From DASYKT01 sp035995185 (lineage in GTDB: Bacteria; Acidobacteriota; Blastocatellia; Pyrinomonadales; Pyrinomonadaceae), in the NCBI GenBank assembly GCA_035995185.1, contig DASYKT010000041.1:62001-126000 (forward strand): 64,000 bases of DNA, written 5' to 3'. The first letter of the stretch is position 1. Every line of letters begins with the position of its first letter. The position numbers and the translations under genes are program-made. Positions 17,020 through 26,302 of this stretch are shown piece after piece. Below the pieces are notes generated by a model. The model was given only the letters and a program-made list of their open reading frames with translations, was not told the DNA's origin and ran no database searches.

Positions 17020-17508
17020 TCAGATCTTAAGACTTTTTTCGTTTCTTTTCAGGCGAAAGAATTCCTGCATTATTTCACGGCATTCGGTTTCCAAAACGCC
17101 CGCAGTTATCGATGCCTGATGATTCAAAGAGCTTGAGTCGCACAGCCGGAATTTTGTCCTCACCGCGCCGAACCTTTCGTCTGCCGTGCCGTAGGCCAAA
17201 CGCTCTATTCGCGCGTTTACTATGGCCCCGGCGCACATAACGCAAGGTTCAATGGTCGTATAAAGCACCGTGCCCGTCAAACGATAATTTCCGATTTTGC
17301 GGGCCGCTTCCCGCAGCACTACTACCTCTGCATGGGCCGTCGGGTCACAGTCGACGATCGTGCGATTGTGCCCTGCCGCGATAAGTTCGCCTTCGGCGCT
17401 GACCAGGCAGGCGCCGATCGGGACCTCGTCGATCGCGCGCGCCTCCCGGGCGGCTTCGAGCGCTTTACGCATCCAGTATTCATCGGTGGAATTTTGCTCG
17501 GCGGTCAT
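17020..17508 (-). CDS. tadA: tRNA-adenosine deaminase
   Basis: Deaminates A34 to inosine in the tRNA-Arg(ACG) wobble position. The 162-residue length is typical. Zinc deaminase motifs are seen: TAHAEVVVLREA (His ligand, catalytic Glu) near residue 57 and TIEPCVMCAGAIV near residue 88, with family-specific GHNRTIVDCDPTAHAE and VPIGACLV. It sits upstream of and co-oriented with the two tRNA-Ser genes, a neat but possibly coincidental grouping. A cytosine/guanine deaminase is less likely given the PCVMC context and size. Confidence 0.94.
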   Translation of the reverse strand: MTAEQNSTDEYWMRKALEAAREARAIDEVPIGACLVSAEGELIAAGHNRTIVDCDPTAHAEVVVLREAARKIGNYRLTGTVLYTTIEPCVMCAGAIVNARIERLAYGTADERFGAVRTKFRLCDSSSLNHQASITAGVLETECREIMQEFFRLKRNEKSLKI

Positions 17509-17579
17509 GCAAATAAATCTTAACCTAAAGAAGGAAAAACCGGGAGAGCAGGTGGCCTACTACCCGTTACCGGCATCAT

Positions 17580-17660
17580 TCGGAATAGATAAAAGAGTAT
17601 AGATGATGACTGAAAGATTCGATCTATCTTCTATTATCTATCGGTTATCAGCTATTCCGA
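17580..17660. repeat. AT-rich inverted repeat (GGAATAGATAAAAGA type)
   Basis: Arms TCGGAATAG (17580-17588) and CTATTCCGA (17652-17660) bracket AT-rich words such as GATCTATCTTCTATTATCTA. The same vocabulary forms a perfect-centre palindrome at 55932-56005. The rest of the 300-nt gap before the DUF2270 gene holds nothing else I can recognise. Confidence 0.7.
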
Positions 17661-17809
17661 TGACATTTCCGCTGCTTACACCATGACTTAGGACACCACT
17701 CGCTTCCGATATTTCTTGCAGAAATCGCATTAAAATGTTAAATCATTAGTGAAGAACTGACGCCCCTTGCAAAAAGAGCGATCCTCTTTTCGGTATTTTC
17801 CAACTTATT

Positions 17810-18730
17810 ATGAAACAAGATGTTCGGTCGTCGGCGGAGGTCGAAGCGGCCGACCCAAAAATTCAGACGGTTTCAGAAAGACGGAGCATTGCCAGCCTTG
17901 CTGAAGAGGTACAGGCGCGTCAAAAACCAACTCCCGCCGATCCGATAGCACTCGCGCAAAAACTTTCGCCCCCGGAATTCAACACGGCCATGGTGCATTT
18001 CTATCGCGGCGAGATCCAGCGGTCAAACGTCTGGCGCACCCGGCTCGATACCACTACTAACTGGGCGGTCATCACCACCGGCGCGACGCTTTCATTCGTT
18101 TTCAGTTCGCCCGACAGCCCGCATTTTGCTATTCCGATCAATACGATATTGGTGGCGATCTTTCTTTTTATGGAAGCGCGCCGTTATCGTTATTACGAGG
18201 TTTGGGCAAACCGCGTGCGCGTGCTCGAGACCGGATATTTTGCGCCGATGCTTTCGCACCAGATGATCCCGCCCGACAAAGAGTGGGCGGAACATATTGC
18301 CGCCGATCTGCTGACGCCGCATTTCACCATCACCGATTGGGAAGCCATCGGCAAACGCCTGCGCAGCAATTACATCTGGATATTTGTCCTGCTCGGTTTG
18401 AGCTGGTCTTTAAAAATATACCTGCATCCGTGGCCGATCGATTTTAGCAAGGCGTGGGTGGATGAATTGATGCGCCGTTCCGCGGTAGGATTGGCGCCGG
18501 GCTGGCTCGTATTATTCGTCGGCGCGGTATTTAATATCGCGATGATCTCGCTGGCGTTCATTACCCGCCGCTTAAAAGACGCCAAAAGCGAAGTGCTGCC
18601 CTTTGATAAAGTGGAATGGCATCCGCTGCGCAATATGTCTAACTCCCTTCGCCGTAATACCATCCGCCGCGTCAAAAAAGCCCGCCAGAGAGTGCGCTCC
18701 GTGAGAAACCACGACGAAGTCGAACTCTAA
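17810..18730 (+). CDS. DUF2270 integral membrane protein
   Basis: A 306-residue predicted inner-membrane protein. The DUF2270 signature is clear: MVHFYRGEIQRSNVWRTRLD then TTTNWAVITTGATLSF. Hydrophobic segments lie near residues 83-103, 105-122, 188-206 and 222-250, with a basic C-terminus. A soluble, charged N-terminus of about 55 residues precedes the domain. The molecular function of the family is unknown. It stands alone, and the next gene is 320 nt away beyond a nested inverted repeat. Confidence 0.85.
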   Translation: MKQDVRSSAEVEAADPKIQTVSERRSIASLAEEVQARQKPTPADPIALAQKLSPPEFNTAMVHFYRGEIQRSNVWRTRLDTTTNWAVITTGATLSFVFSSPDSPHFAIPINTILVAIFLFMEARRYRYYEVWANRVRVLETGYFAPMLSHQMIPPDKEWAEHIAADLLTPHFTITDWEAIGKRLRSNYIWIFVLLGLSWSLKIYLHPWPIDFSKAWVDELMRRSAVGLAPGWLVLFVGAVFNIAMISLAFITRRLKDAKSEVLPFDKVEWHPLRNMSNSLRRNTIRRVKKARQRVRSVRNHDEVEL

Positions 18731-18750
18731 AATTTATCCAGTCCGTCAAG

Positions 18751-18963
18751 CAATTATTCATTGTTAATTATTAAATTGGTTTTAAAGGTGCGTGTCATAG
18801 GTCCCCTCAGGCGAAAATGGGCGGCCTATTTTCGTGTGTTTGGTGTGTTTCGTGGTTAAACTCTTACAGTTATCCAGGTAAATGAAACTACGCTTAACCA
18901 CGAAACACACTAAATGCACTAAACAAACCTCAAAATAATTAACAATTAAGAATGAATAATTTA
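18751..18963. repeat. Nested inverted repeat, two vocabularies
   Basis: Outer arms ATTATTCATTGTTAATTATT (about 18753-18772) and its interrupted complement (about 18934-18960) enclose inner arms at 18831-18859 and 18893-18925, built from GTGTGTTTCGTGGTTAA-like words. It fills the gap after the DUF2270 gene. Confidence 0.75.
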
Positions 18964-19051
18964 CAATGGGAATTAATTAGTCTTACGGCGGATTAAGTAT
19001 TAAAATCTTGCTATAAAATTTTTATAACGTTCTTAATTTAAGGAGATAAAT

Positions 19052-19339
19052 ATGTCTAAAGTTGAGTTGGAAGACCGCGGCCGCGCGCTGGAAGATGAAT
19101 ATTTTCGCCGTCAGGAACAGGAACTGGTCGCGAAGATGAAAGCCAAACTCGAGTCCGAGCAGAAAGAAGCATCGGCGCTGGGCTGCCCGAAATGCGACGG
19201 CAGTCTCGTCGAGTCCGATTTCCACGGGATAAAGATCGACGTCTGCAACAAGTGCCACGGCGTGTGGCTGGACGCCGGCGAATTGGCACAGGTCACGCAA
19301 AAGGACGCGGACGGCTGGTTTAGCAGGTTATTCGGTTAA
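19052..19339 (+). CDS. zf-TFIIB domain zinc-ribbon protein
   Basis: A 95-residue cytosolic protein. The first 45 residues are charged and probably helical; residues 48-80 form a zinc ribbon with two Cys pairs, LGCPKCDGSL and DVCNKCHGVWLDAGEL, the zf-TFIIB (COG3809) signature. AAGGAG 8 nt upstream fixes the start. It is 4 nt from the esterase gene, heading an operon with it and the M24 peptidase. Nucleic-acid or protein binding is plausible but undetermined. Confidence 0.88.
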   Translation: MSKVELEDRGRALEDEYFRRQEQELVAKMKAKLESEQKEASALGCPKCDGSLVESDFHGIKIDVCNKCHGVWLDAGELAQVTQKDADGWFSRLFG

Positions 19340-19343
19340 AAAG

Positions 19344-20273
19344 ATGAAGGCGCAGAATCGGAAAAGTTTTTGGACGTTATTGCTGCTGACGGCGGTCTTT
19401 GTGGGGGGCTTATCGGCGGGCGCTTTTGCGCAAGACGTAAAACCCGCCGCCGCTCAGCCCACCAAAGAAGTTGCCAAGGAAGCGCTGCTTCAACCGTCAA
19501 CTGTTCAGACCCTTGCCCTGAAGAGCAAATTGATGGCGCGCGAGATGCCTTACCGGGTCGTTCTGCCTGTAAGTTACAGCAGCTCGAACGAAACGGTTTT
19601 TTACCCGGTGATCTATTTGCTCCACGGCCTCGGCGGGCATTTTGATAACTGGACGGAGAAGACAAAACTTGCCCAGTATGCCGCCGCATATAATGTCATC
19701 ATCGTCACGCCTGAAGGCGGTGACGGCTGGTATACAAACAGCGTTTCGGCGGCGGACGATAAGTATGAAAGCTACATCGTCGAAGAACTCATTCCCGAAA
19801 TAGACAAAAAATTTCACACCAAGACCGACCGCGCAAACCGGGCGATAGCCGGCCTTTCCATGGGCGGTTATGGCGCGATCAAATTTGGTTTGAAGTACCC
19901 GGACAAATTTATTTTGGCGGGTTCTTTTAGCGGCGCCATCGGGATAACGGATCTGCCGGCCGCGTCAAAGCAATTTATTTCCGTGAAAAATGTTTTTGGC
20001 GAGGACGATAGCCAGGCCCGTAAAGACAACGACGATTTTCGGATAATTCGCGATATGCCGGCCGAAAAATTGAAAGGCTTGCCGTTTCTTTACGTGTCGT
20101 GCGGAACGGAGGATATGCTGGTCTTTCCGATGAATTACAACTTCCTGAAGTTGTTGACCGAGAAAAGAGTGAAACACGAGTACCGGCAACTTCCCGGCGC
20201 TCACAGTTGGCTTTTTTGGGACGCCCAGGTTCAGGAGTTCCTGAAATTGAGCGATAAATTCTTTAAAAAATAA
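19344..20273 (+). CDS. Exported esterase, alpha/beta hydrolase (esterase D-like)
   Basis: A 309-residue secreted hydrolase with a signal peptide (about 1-29). The fold shows YLLHGLGGHFDNW (oxyanion region) near residue 92, nucleophile elbow GLSMGGYGA with Ser near 170, Asp in VSCGTEDMLVF near 255 and His in LPGAHSWLFW near 286. This matches the esterase D/S-formylglutathione hydrolase/tributyrin esterase superfamily; export makes a formylglutathione role unlikely, so a carbohydrate- or lipid-ester substrate is inferred. Its stop overlaps the next ATG by one base, so the two are translationally coupled. Confidence 0.88.
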   Translation: MKAQNRKSFWTLLLLTAVFVGGLSAGAFAQDVKPAAAQPTKEVAKEALLQPSTVQTLALKSKLMAREMPYRVVLPVSYSSSNETVFYPVIYLLHGLGGHFDNWTEKTKLAQYAAAYNVIIVTPEGGDGWYTNSVSAADDKYESYIVEELIPEIDKKFHTKTDRANRAIAGLSMGGYGAIKFGLKYPDKFILAGSFSGAIGITDLPAASKQFISVKNVFGEDDSQARKDNDDFRIIRDMPAEKLKGLPFLYVSCGTEDMLVFPMNYNFLKLLTEKRVKHEYRQLPGAHSWLFWDAQVQEFLKLSDKFFKK

Positions 20274-21559
20274 TGAAGAAAATATTTTTAGGCATTTCGC
20301 TGCTGGCACTGATTTTCGCGGCGCAAGTTTCAGCTCAAACCACGGCGTCCGCGGCATCCGCAGAAGAAAAATTCGATCTGACGGCGGTGCAAAAAGCCCT
20401 CAAAGATGGCGGCTTCGACGGCTGGCTTTTTTATGATTTTCGCGGCAGCGATCCGCTCGCGGCGCGGATATTAAAACTTCGCGTCAGAACGGCGAGCAGC
20501 AGGCGCTGGTTCTATTACATTCCCGCCAGCGGCGAGCCGGTGAAGATCGTTCATGCTATCGAGCAGGCACGCCTGGATGAATTGCCCGGGAAAAAACTCG
20601 TCTACGCTCCCTGGGATGTTTTGCAAAAAGATATTAAAGACACACTGCTGGCCGGCGCGCACGGGAAAAAGCCCAGGGTCGCGATGGAATATTCACCCGA
20701 CGGAAATATTCCTTATATCGCGCGTGTCGATGCCGGGACCATCGAACTGATCCGCGGATTTGGCGTCGATGTAGTTCCGAGCGGCGATCTTATCCAGCGG
20801 TTCGAAGCCGTGTGGAATGACAACCAGTTTGCCATGCATAAAGAGGCGAATGAAAAGGTGCATAAGGTCATCCAGGAAGCGTTTGCGGAAATAAAGCGCC
20901 GGATAAACGCAAATATCCCGGTGAACGAATATGACATTGCGGAATTTATCAGCAGGCGGCTCGACGAAGAGGGCGTACAAGGGGGCGGGAATGTTTCCGT
21001 CTCTGTAAATACCGCTAATCCGCATTACGACCCTTCTAAAGATAAAAGCGCCGAGATAAAAAAAGGCGACCTGGTATTGTTTGATATCGTGGGGAAATTA
21101 AAAAAGCCAAAAGCTACTCAGGCCGACCTGACCTGGATAGGCTATGTGGGCGATACGGTCCCGGAAGAGTACGTCAAGATCTGGAACATCGTGCACGATG
21201 CCCGCGACGCCGCGTTTAATTTTGTTAAGTCTGCGATGCGCGATAAAAAACCGATCACCGGCGCCCAGGTCGACGATGCGGCGCGCGCCGTGATCAAAAA
21301 AGCAGGGTACGGAGAATATTTTACCCATCGCACGGGACACAACATCGGCGAAGAGGTCCACGGCAGCGGAACGCACATGGACAATTTCGAAACAAAAGAC
21401 ACCCGCAGCGTTTTGCCGCGCACGTGTTTTTCGATCGAGCCGGGGATCTATCTGACAGGCAAATTTGGCGTGCGTTCGGAGATCGACGTTTTTACAACCG
21501 AAAACGACGCCATCAGCGCTACCCCGATGCAAACCGAGATCATTGCTATTCTGAAATAG
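20273..21559 (+). CDS. Exported M24 family metallopeptidase (Xaa-Pro type)
   Basis: Secreted 428-residue aminopeptidase of the pita-bread fold. Signal peptide about 1-21; an N-terminal creatinase-like domain (about 30-180) is followed by the catalytic domain (about 190-428). Metal ligands appear in order: LVLFDIVGK (Asp), QADLTWIGYVG (Asp), THRTGHNIGEEVHG (His), FSIEPGIY (Glu) and VRSEIDVF (Glu). Xaa-Pro dipeptidase activity is likely. Third gene of the zf-TFIIB/esterase/peptidase operon and convergent with the YVTN protein gene across a hairpin repeat. Confidence 0.92.
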   Translation: MKKIFLGISLLALIFAAQVSAQTTASAASAEEKFDLTAVQKALKDGGFDGWLFYDFRGSDPLAARILKLRVRTASSRRWFYYIPASGEPVKIVHAIEQARLDELPGKKLVYAPWDVLQKDIKDTLLAGAHGKKPRVAMEYSPDGNIPYIARVDAGTIELIRGFGVDVVPSGDLIQRFEAVWNDNQFAMHKEANEKVHKVIQEAFAEIKRRINANIPVNEYDIAEFISRRLDEEGVQGGGNVSVSVNTANPHYDPSKDKSAEIKKGDLVLFDIVGKLKKPKATQADLTWIGYVGDTVPEEYVKIWNIVHDARDAAFNFVKSAMRDKKPITGAQVDDAARAVIKKAGYGEYFTHRTGHNIGEEVHGSGTHMDNFETKDTRSVLPRTCFSIEPGIYLTGKFGVRSEIDVFTTENDAISATPMQTEIIAILK

Positions 21560-21615
21560 CGGCTTGCCTATAAAGTCGATTTACTCATTAAATTTTAAAG
21601 CCTACACGGTTTTTT

Positions 21616-21683
21616 AGCCACTAATTACACAAATAACACGAATTAAAGAATTCTTTATTCGTGTTATTTGTGACATTCGTGGC
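21616..21683. repeat. Gene-end hairpin repeat (copy 3), overlaps CDS end
   Basis: Inverted repeat of the AGCCACTAATTACACAAAT family between convergent genes. Its sequence supplies the final ~20 codons and the stop of the YVTN protein gene. Confidence 0.85.
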
Positions 21684-24485
21684 CGTACCCGTGACTTTAT
21701 GGGCAAGGCTCGGATCAGCAATAAAGTCTACATTCGTCAGCTCATCAAAAACATTGATCAGCTGCGGAGCGAATTGATAACTTTTAGCAGAAACGTTCAA
21801 CACGCAGGCTTCACCCGCTCTCACGTTATCGAACCGGTAATAACCCAGCGACGATGAGACCGTAGTTCTTGACATGCCTTCCGGATCGATCAAGGTCACC
21901 CGCGCATTTCTTAAACCGCCGCCATTTGGCATTAATACACGGCCGGAAACCGAAACATCTGCCGCAGTAGATGAAAGCTTGACCAAAAATTGATACGCAT
22001 TAATACCGCCGGTTATCGGAGACGATTCCGGTGCGATAACTCCCATCAATAGTTTGCTTTTTCCACGCAATAATTCGCGGGTGAAAGAGTTAGATGCAGT
22101 GGCGTCCGAGCCGTCCGACGCGAAGAAATAGATCGTGTGCAGGCCCTGCTGCAATGTTGCCGTCGAGGCTCTCGCCGTCAACGAGGTTGCCGTGCTGCCG
22201 GTATTTGTCGCGCGTGTCCAGACCCCGTTGATAGTATCTACCTGAAAATAAATATTTTGCGGCGGGGCTGCAAACGGCGAATAGGCTGAGCTGGCCGTAA
22301 AGGTGAACCGGGGAGCAGTGCTTCCCGTCGTATTTTCTTCCAGCGGAATGATGCTCGTGTTTAGCGGAAGAGGATTTGTCTGAGACGGCGTGATCACTGT
22401 TACATCATTATTATTGCCCAAATTGGTGACGTAGATCCGGTCGGTTATCGGGTTTATTGCAATAGCAAACGGGAGTAAGCCTACCGAGAATATTGTGGTG
22501 GAATCATTTGTTCCATCGATCGACATTACTCCCCCGATAATTTGATTTACGACATATATTTTGTTTGTCGCAAGATCGACGGAAATTGCATAAGGTTTAA
22601 AACTCGGCACGGTTTTAGTTGAATTATTATCGCCATTTATTACGGTCACACTGTTGTCGCTAAAATTTGAGACATAAATTTTATTGGTCAAAGGGTTGAC
22701 CGCCAGTGCTCGAGGAAACAAGCCGGTACTGACAACATCGACCGAATTGTCATTGCCATTTATTACAGAAACGCTGCCGCTATCCGCGTTTGCAATGTAT
22801 ATTTTGTTGGTAACCTGATTGACAGCGATGGCAACCGGAAGGAAGCCGACCGCAAATCCCGATACGGCATTACTTTTCCCGTCTATAGTCACGACAAAAT
22901 TACCTGTCGGAAGGGCGACATAGATCTTATTCGTGACCGGATTGACCGCCACCACGCCGGGTTCCAGGCCCATTGGCAGAGTAACCGTAGAATTATCGCT
23001 GCCATTGATCACCGTTAAATCGCGGCTGTTGGCATTCGACACATAGATCTTGTTGGTCACCGGATTTACCGCGATGGGGCCGGGCCCGGAACCGACCGCG
23101 ATAGTGGTGGTTGAATTATCGAGCCCGTCGATCACGGTAATATTACCGCTGCCAAAATTACTGACATAGGTCTTGTTCGTGATCGGGTTGATCGCGACGG
23201 TGTTGGGAAGCAGGCCGGCGGCGACGGTCACGGTAGAGTTATTACTTCCGTCTATGACGGTTACAGTGCCGCTGTTGCTGTTTGCGACATAAATCTTGTT
23301 AGTCACGGGATTGACGGCAATTGACGTTGGAGCAGAACCCACACCTACGCTCACTCTTAAATTATCATCGCCGCTGATCACCGTTACGTTATTGCTGCCG
23401 GAGTTAGCTGTGTAGAGTTTGTTGGTGATCGGATTGATCGCAACCTCATCGGGGTTCGTGCCGGTGGCCACTTCCGCGGTCGAGTTGTCACTGCCGTTAA
23501 TTACCGTAATATTCGCGCTGCCGGAGTTGGCGACGTAGATCTTATTTGTGGTCACGTTGATCGCGATATCGTGAGGGCCGGAACCGGCCGCGATCGCCAT
23601 CGTCGAATTATCGCTGCCGTCGATCACCGTGACGTTATTATGGATGCCGAAATTGGCAACGTAGATCTTGTTTGTGACGGGATTGACCGCCAGGTCAACA
23701 GGCTTTGAACCGGTGGCAATCGTCGCTGTTGAATTGTCACCGCCGTCGATCACGGTTGCGTTATTACTGTTGCTATTTGCCACGTAGATCTTATTCGTAA
23801 CCGGGTTTACGGCGATAGCACACGGAGACAGGCCGGCGGCGATGGTCATCGTCGAATTGTCCGTTCCATTGATAACGGTCACATCGTCGCTGCCAAAATT
23901 GGCCGTAAAGATCCGGTTGGTCGATGGATTTACCGCTATCGCGCGCGGCTCCGCTCCTACGTTTACCGTGGTCGTCGAATTATCGGTGCCATCGATGACG
24001 GTTACATTGTTACTTTCCGAATTTGCGACATAGATCCTGTTCGTTATCGAATTGACCGCAATAGCGCCGGGATTTGTCCCCGCCACGATCTGCACGGTTG
24101 CTTTGCTCGCGCCGTCTATCACGGTTACGTCGTTGCCGGCACTGTTGGCGACATAGATCTTATTTGTGACCGGATTGACCGCAATTGCGACCGGCCCGGC
24201 GCCGGTTGCGATGGTCGTTGTCGTATTATCCTGCCCATTGATAACCGTGACGTTATTGCTTCCGAAATTGGCGATATAGATCTTGTTCGTGATCGGATCT
24301 ATCGCAACCGCGGTTGGATTTGACCCTGCTGCCACATCGCCTATGCCTGTGTCGGCCCGAACGGCAAACTCATTCAAAAGGGTCGTGAGAATTACCAGAA
24401 ATAATACGGCTAAACCTGTCGCAATCACCCGAAAGAAAACAGTTCGAGACACAGAAGGGCAGATCACGGTGGGAAAACGTGACAT
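21621..24485 (-). CDS. Sixteen-repeat YVTN beta-propeller protein
   Basis: Exported 954-residue protein. A signal/anchor segment (about 18-40) precedes 16 repeats of about 42 residues with the core NKIYVANxxSNNVTVIDG and spacer AVNPVT (about 50-710), enough for two propellers of 7-8 blades. A Pro-rich linker, an Ig-like region (about 720-830) and a carboxypeptidase-regulatory-like beta-sandwich (VSVSGRVLMPNGGG onward, about 855-935) follow. AAGGAG upstream of ATG 24485 supports the start. The last ~20 residues (from about GTATNVTNN) come from a dispersed hairpin repeat, so the native C-terminus has been replaced. The binding partner is unknown; a cell-surface role is likely. Confidence 0.87.
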   Translation of the reverse strand: MSRFPTVICPSVSRTVFFRVIATGLAVLFLVILTTLLNEFAVRADTGIGDVAAGSNPTAVAIDPITNKIYIANFGSNNVTVINGQDNTTTTIATGAGPVAIAVNPVTNKIYVANSAGNDVTVIDGASKATVQIVAGTNPGAIAVNSITNRIYVANSESNNVTVIDGTDNSTTTVNVGAEPRAIAVNPSTNRIFTANFGSDDVTVINGTDNSTMTIAAGLSPCAIAVNPVTNKIYVANSNSNNATVIDGGDNSTATIATGSKPVDLAVNPVTNKIYVANFGIHNNVTVIDGSDNSTMAIAAGSGPHDIAINVTTNKIYVANSGSANITVINGSDNSTAEVATGTNPDEVAINPITNKLYTANSGSNNVTVISGDDNLRVSVGVGSAPTSIAVNPVTNKIYVANSNSGTVTVIDGSNNSTVTVAAGLLPNTVAINPITNKTYVSNFGSGNITVIDGLDNSTTTIAVGSGPGPIAVNPVTNKIYVSNANSRDLTVINGSDNSTVTLPMGLEPGVVAVNPVTNKIYVALPTGNFVVTIDGKSNAVSGFAVGFLPVAIAVNQVTNKIYIANADSGSVSVINGNDNSVDVVSTGLFPRALAVNPLTNKIYVSNFSDNSVTVINGDNNSTKTVPSFKPYAISVDLATNKIYVVNQIIGGVMSIDGTNDSTTIFSVGLLPFAIAINPITDRIYVTNLGNNNDVTVITPSQTNPLPLNTSIIPLEENTTGSTAPRFTFTASSAYSPFAAPPQNIYFQVDTINGVWTRATNTGSTATSLTARASTATLQQGLHTIYFFASDGSDATASNSFTRELLRGKSKLLMGVIAPESSPITGGINAYQFLVKLSSTAADVSVSGRVLMPNGGGLRNARVTLIDPEGMSRTTVSSSLGYYRFDNVRAGEACVLNVSAKSYQFAPQLINVFDELTNVDFIADPSLAHKVTGTATNVTNNTNKEFFNSCYLCN

Positions 24486-24698
24486 AAAACCGATCTCCTT
24501 AGTTCAAATTTTAAAGACAATTCTCCCCCCGACAGAGCCGGTGCAATGACCGAAGCGCCATTAAAAAAACAAATAGATCGATCTGCGAGAGTAGATTTTG
24601 ACCGGCAGAATACAGCTAACGAAAATTTACCGCAAGAGAAAATAAGGGAAGCCGAAAATTTATAGCAAAGCCGTCAGCTAATTAGCTTGTCGGGAACC

Positions 24699-24727
24699 TT
24701 GATTCTTAAATTTCTAAAGTCTAAAGT
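24699..24727 (+). promoter_or_regulatory. Promoter candidate for the SuhB-like gene
   Basis: TTGATT (24699-24704), 17-nt spacer, TAAAGT (24722-24727). Transcription would begin about 8 nt before the ATG, consistent with the missing ribosome site, that is a near-leaderless mRNA. Confidence 0.4.
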
Positions 24728-24741
24728 AGCGATTAACAATT

Positions 24742-25506
24742 ATGCTCAATTTTGCCAAACAGACCGCTCATGACGCCGGAATGCTATTGCTGGAAAAATT
24801 CGGGCGCAAGATCAGCATTACAAAAAAAGGCGACATCAACCTCGTGACCGAAGCCGACCTGGCTTCCGAAAAACTGATCATTGAGCGCATTCGTTCTTAC
24901 TATCCGAAACACTCCATTTTGGCCGAGGAATCAGGCGATGCCGTAGTGATCGAAGGCGGCAGCGATCATAAATGGATCGTCGATCCGCTCGACGGCACGA
25001 CGAATTACGCGCACGGCTACCCGTGTTTTGCCGTTACGATAGCGGTTGAGCATCAGGGCGAAATTGTCGTCGGCGTCACTTACGATCCGACGCGCGACGA
25101 AATGTTTGCCGCCGAAAGCGGCGAGGGCGCGACGCTGAATAACAAAAAGATCAGCGTGTCTGCCGCCGAAGAGCTTAAAGACGCTCTCGTGGTGACAGGC
25201 TTTCCGTATAACTTTATGGAAAAGCCGGATTTCGCCGAGCACCTGAAAAAATTTCTCTTGAACGCTCGCGGCGTGCGGCGCGACGGGTCGGCGGCTCTCG
25301 ATATGGCCTACCTGGCTTGCGGGCGCTTTGACGGTTTCTGGGAAGAAGGCTTAAATCCCTGGGACATGGCGGCCGGCAAGTTGTTGGTCGAAGAGGCCGG
25401 CGGAGTTCTGACCGGTTATGACGGGTCGGTCTTTAATATTTACCAGCCGCCGCTTTGCGCCAGCAACGGGCTGATCCACGAGGAAATGCTGGCTGTTCTG
25501 CGATAA
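24742..25506 (+). CDS. suhB: Inositol monophosphatase family protein (SuhB-like)
   Basis: Magnesium-dependent, lithium-sensitive-type phosphatase of 254 residues, acting on inositol-1-phosphate or related sugar phosphates in the cytosol. Motifs seen: ILAEESG (metal-binding Glu, near residue 70), IVDPLDGTTNYAHGYP (near 83, metal Asp residues), GSAALDMAYLACGRFDGFWE and LNPWDMAAGKLLVEEAGG (near 212). Orthologues also bind NusA/ribosome in E. coli, which is not inferable here. It is a single gene with no Shine-Dalgarno sequence. Confidence 0.92.
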   Translation: MLNFAKQTAHDAGMLLLEKFGRKISITKKGDINLVTEADLASEKLIIERIRSYYPKHSILAEESGDAVVIEGGSDHKWIVDPLDGTTNYAHGYPCFAVTIAVEHQGEIVVGVTYDPTRDEMFAAESGEGATLNNKKISVSAAEELKDALVVTGFPYNFMEKPDFAEHLKKFLLNARGVRRDGSAALDMAYLACGRFDGFWEEGLNPWDMAAGKLLVEEAGGVLTGYDGSVFNIYQPPLCASNGLIHEEMLAVLR

Positions 25507-25585
25507 TGCAAGATTCGCCTTTACCGTTTCCGTTGGTATGCAGGGTGCAGCGCAAATATTTTACCAAGAGCTATGTAAACCCGGG

Positions 25586-25690
25586 GGGAGCGCTGGTCGT
25601 TGCCTGCGAAATACGCCTATTCCGAAATAGCGTTCAGAATATAGCGTGCCCAACTCCCAACTGTCGGCAGGCACGACTCCCAGCGCTCCC
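25586..25690. repeat. 105-bp inverted repeat (GGGAGCGCTGG arms)
   Basis: Arms GGGAGCGCTGG (25586-25596) and CCAGCGCTCCC (25680-25690) are perfect complements, extended inward by further pairing (TGCCTGC with GGCAGGCA, offset by a few nt). It lies between the phosphatase gene and a convergent hypothetical gene. Confidence 0.8.
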
Positions 25691-25717
25691 TAACAGATCA
25701 TAAAACTCGCCTGCCGG

Positions 25718-26245
25718 TCATGTTCCTGCCGTCCAGCCGTAAATTATTTTGCCCGGTTTCAGCTCAACCTGCACGTTCCAGACGCCGCTTTTCTTCTTTG
25801 TTTTACCTATCCCGCAGACGTAACAAGTTCCGGGTTTCAGATCCCCGATCGCGGCTTTCCCGTCCGAATCGATGATAAAGAATCTGACGGCCTGGGCGCT
25901 CAGCACGTCGATCGCCCTGGTGTAGCAGACATTGATGGGTGAGTATATGCGCGAAGTCTTGTCGGCCGTGCAGATCAGCGCCGCCGGATATTTGCGAATC
26001 TGATCCGGCGCTTTCAGTATCTCTCTGATACTGTCCCCTCGCGAGGTGTCTGAGCCCTTCTTTTTTAACAGGTTTCCCCAGATGGCATTTTTGTTTTCTT
26101 TTAATATTTCCGAAAGGTCTCGGTCCAAAATATAAAACACCTGTCCGGCCAGCATATGCGCATTCAATTCCACATATCCGGCTTCAGATTCGACCTTCAC
26201 CGTCAGGCTCGCGTTCCCGGTACCGCCGTCTTTTTGTTTTCTCAT
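25718..26245 (-). CDS. Hypothetical protein
   Basis: A 175-residue protein I do not recognise. Start 26245 (MRKQKDGGTGN) is preferred because the longer frame runs into a repeat element. It has no signal peptide or membrane segment. A central region (about 55-130) is mixed alpha/beta; the C-terminus (about 130-175) is beta-rich with a CYVC pair and IGDLKPGTCYVCGIGKTKKK, which may be a small Ig- or OB-like domain. It stands alone, flanked on both sides by inverted repeats. Confidence 0.6.
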   Translation of the reverse strand: MRKQKDGGTGNASLTVKVESEAGYVELNAHMLAGQVFYILDRDLSEILKENKNAIWGNLLKKKGSDTSRGDSIREILKAPDQIRKYPAALICTADKTSRIYSPINVCYTRAIDVLSAQAVRFFIIDSDGKAAIGDLKPGTCYVCGIGKTKKKSGVWNVQVELKPGKIIYGWTAGT

Positions 26246-26302
26246 AGTTGTAGGAGTTTCTAAGAGTGTTATATTCTTCACCGCGTTAGCGGTGGTTTGA
26301 AT

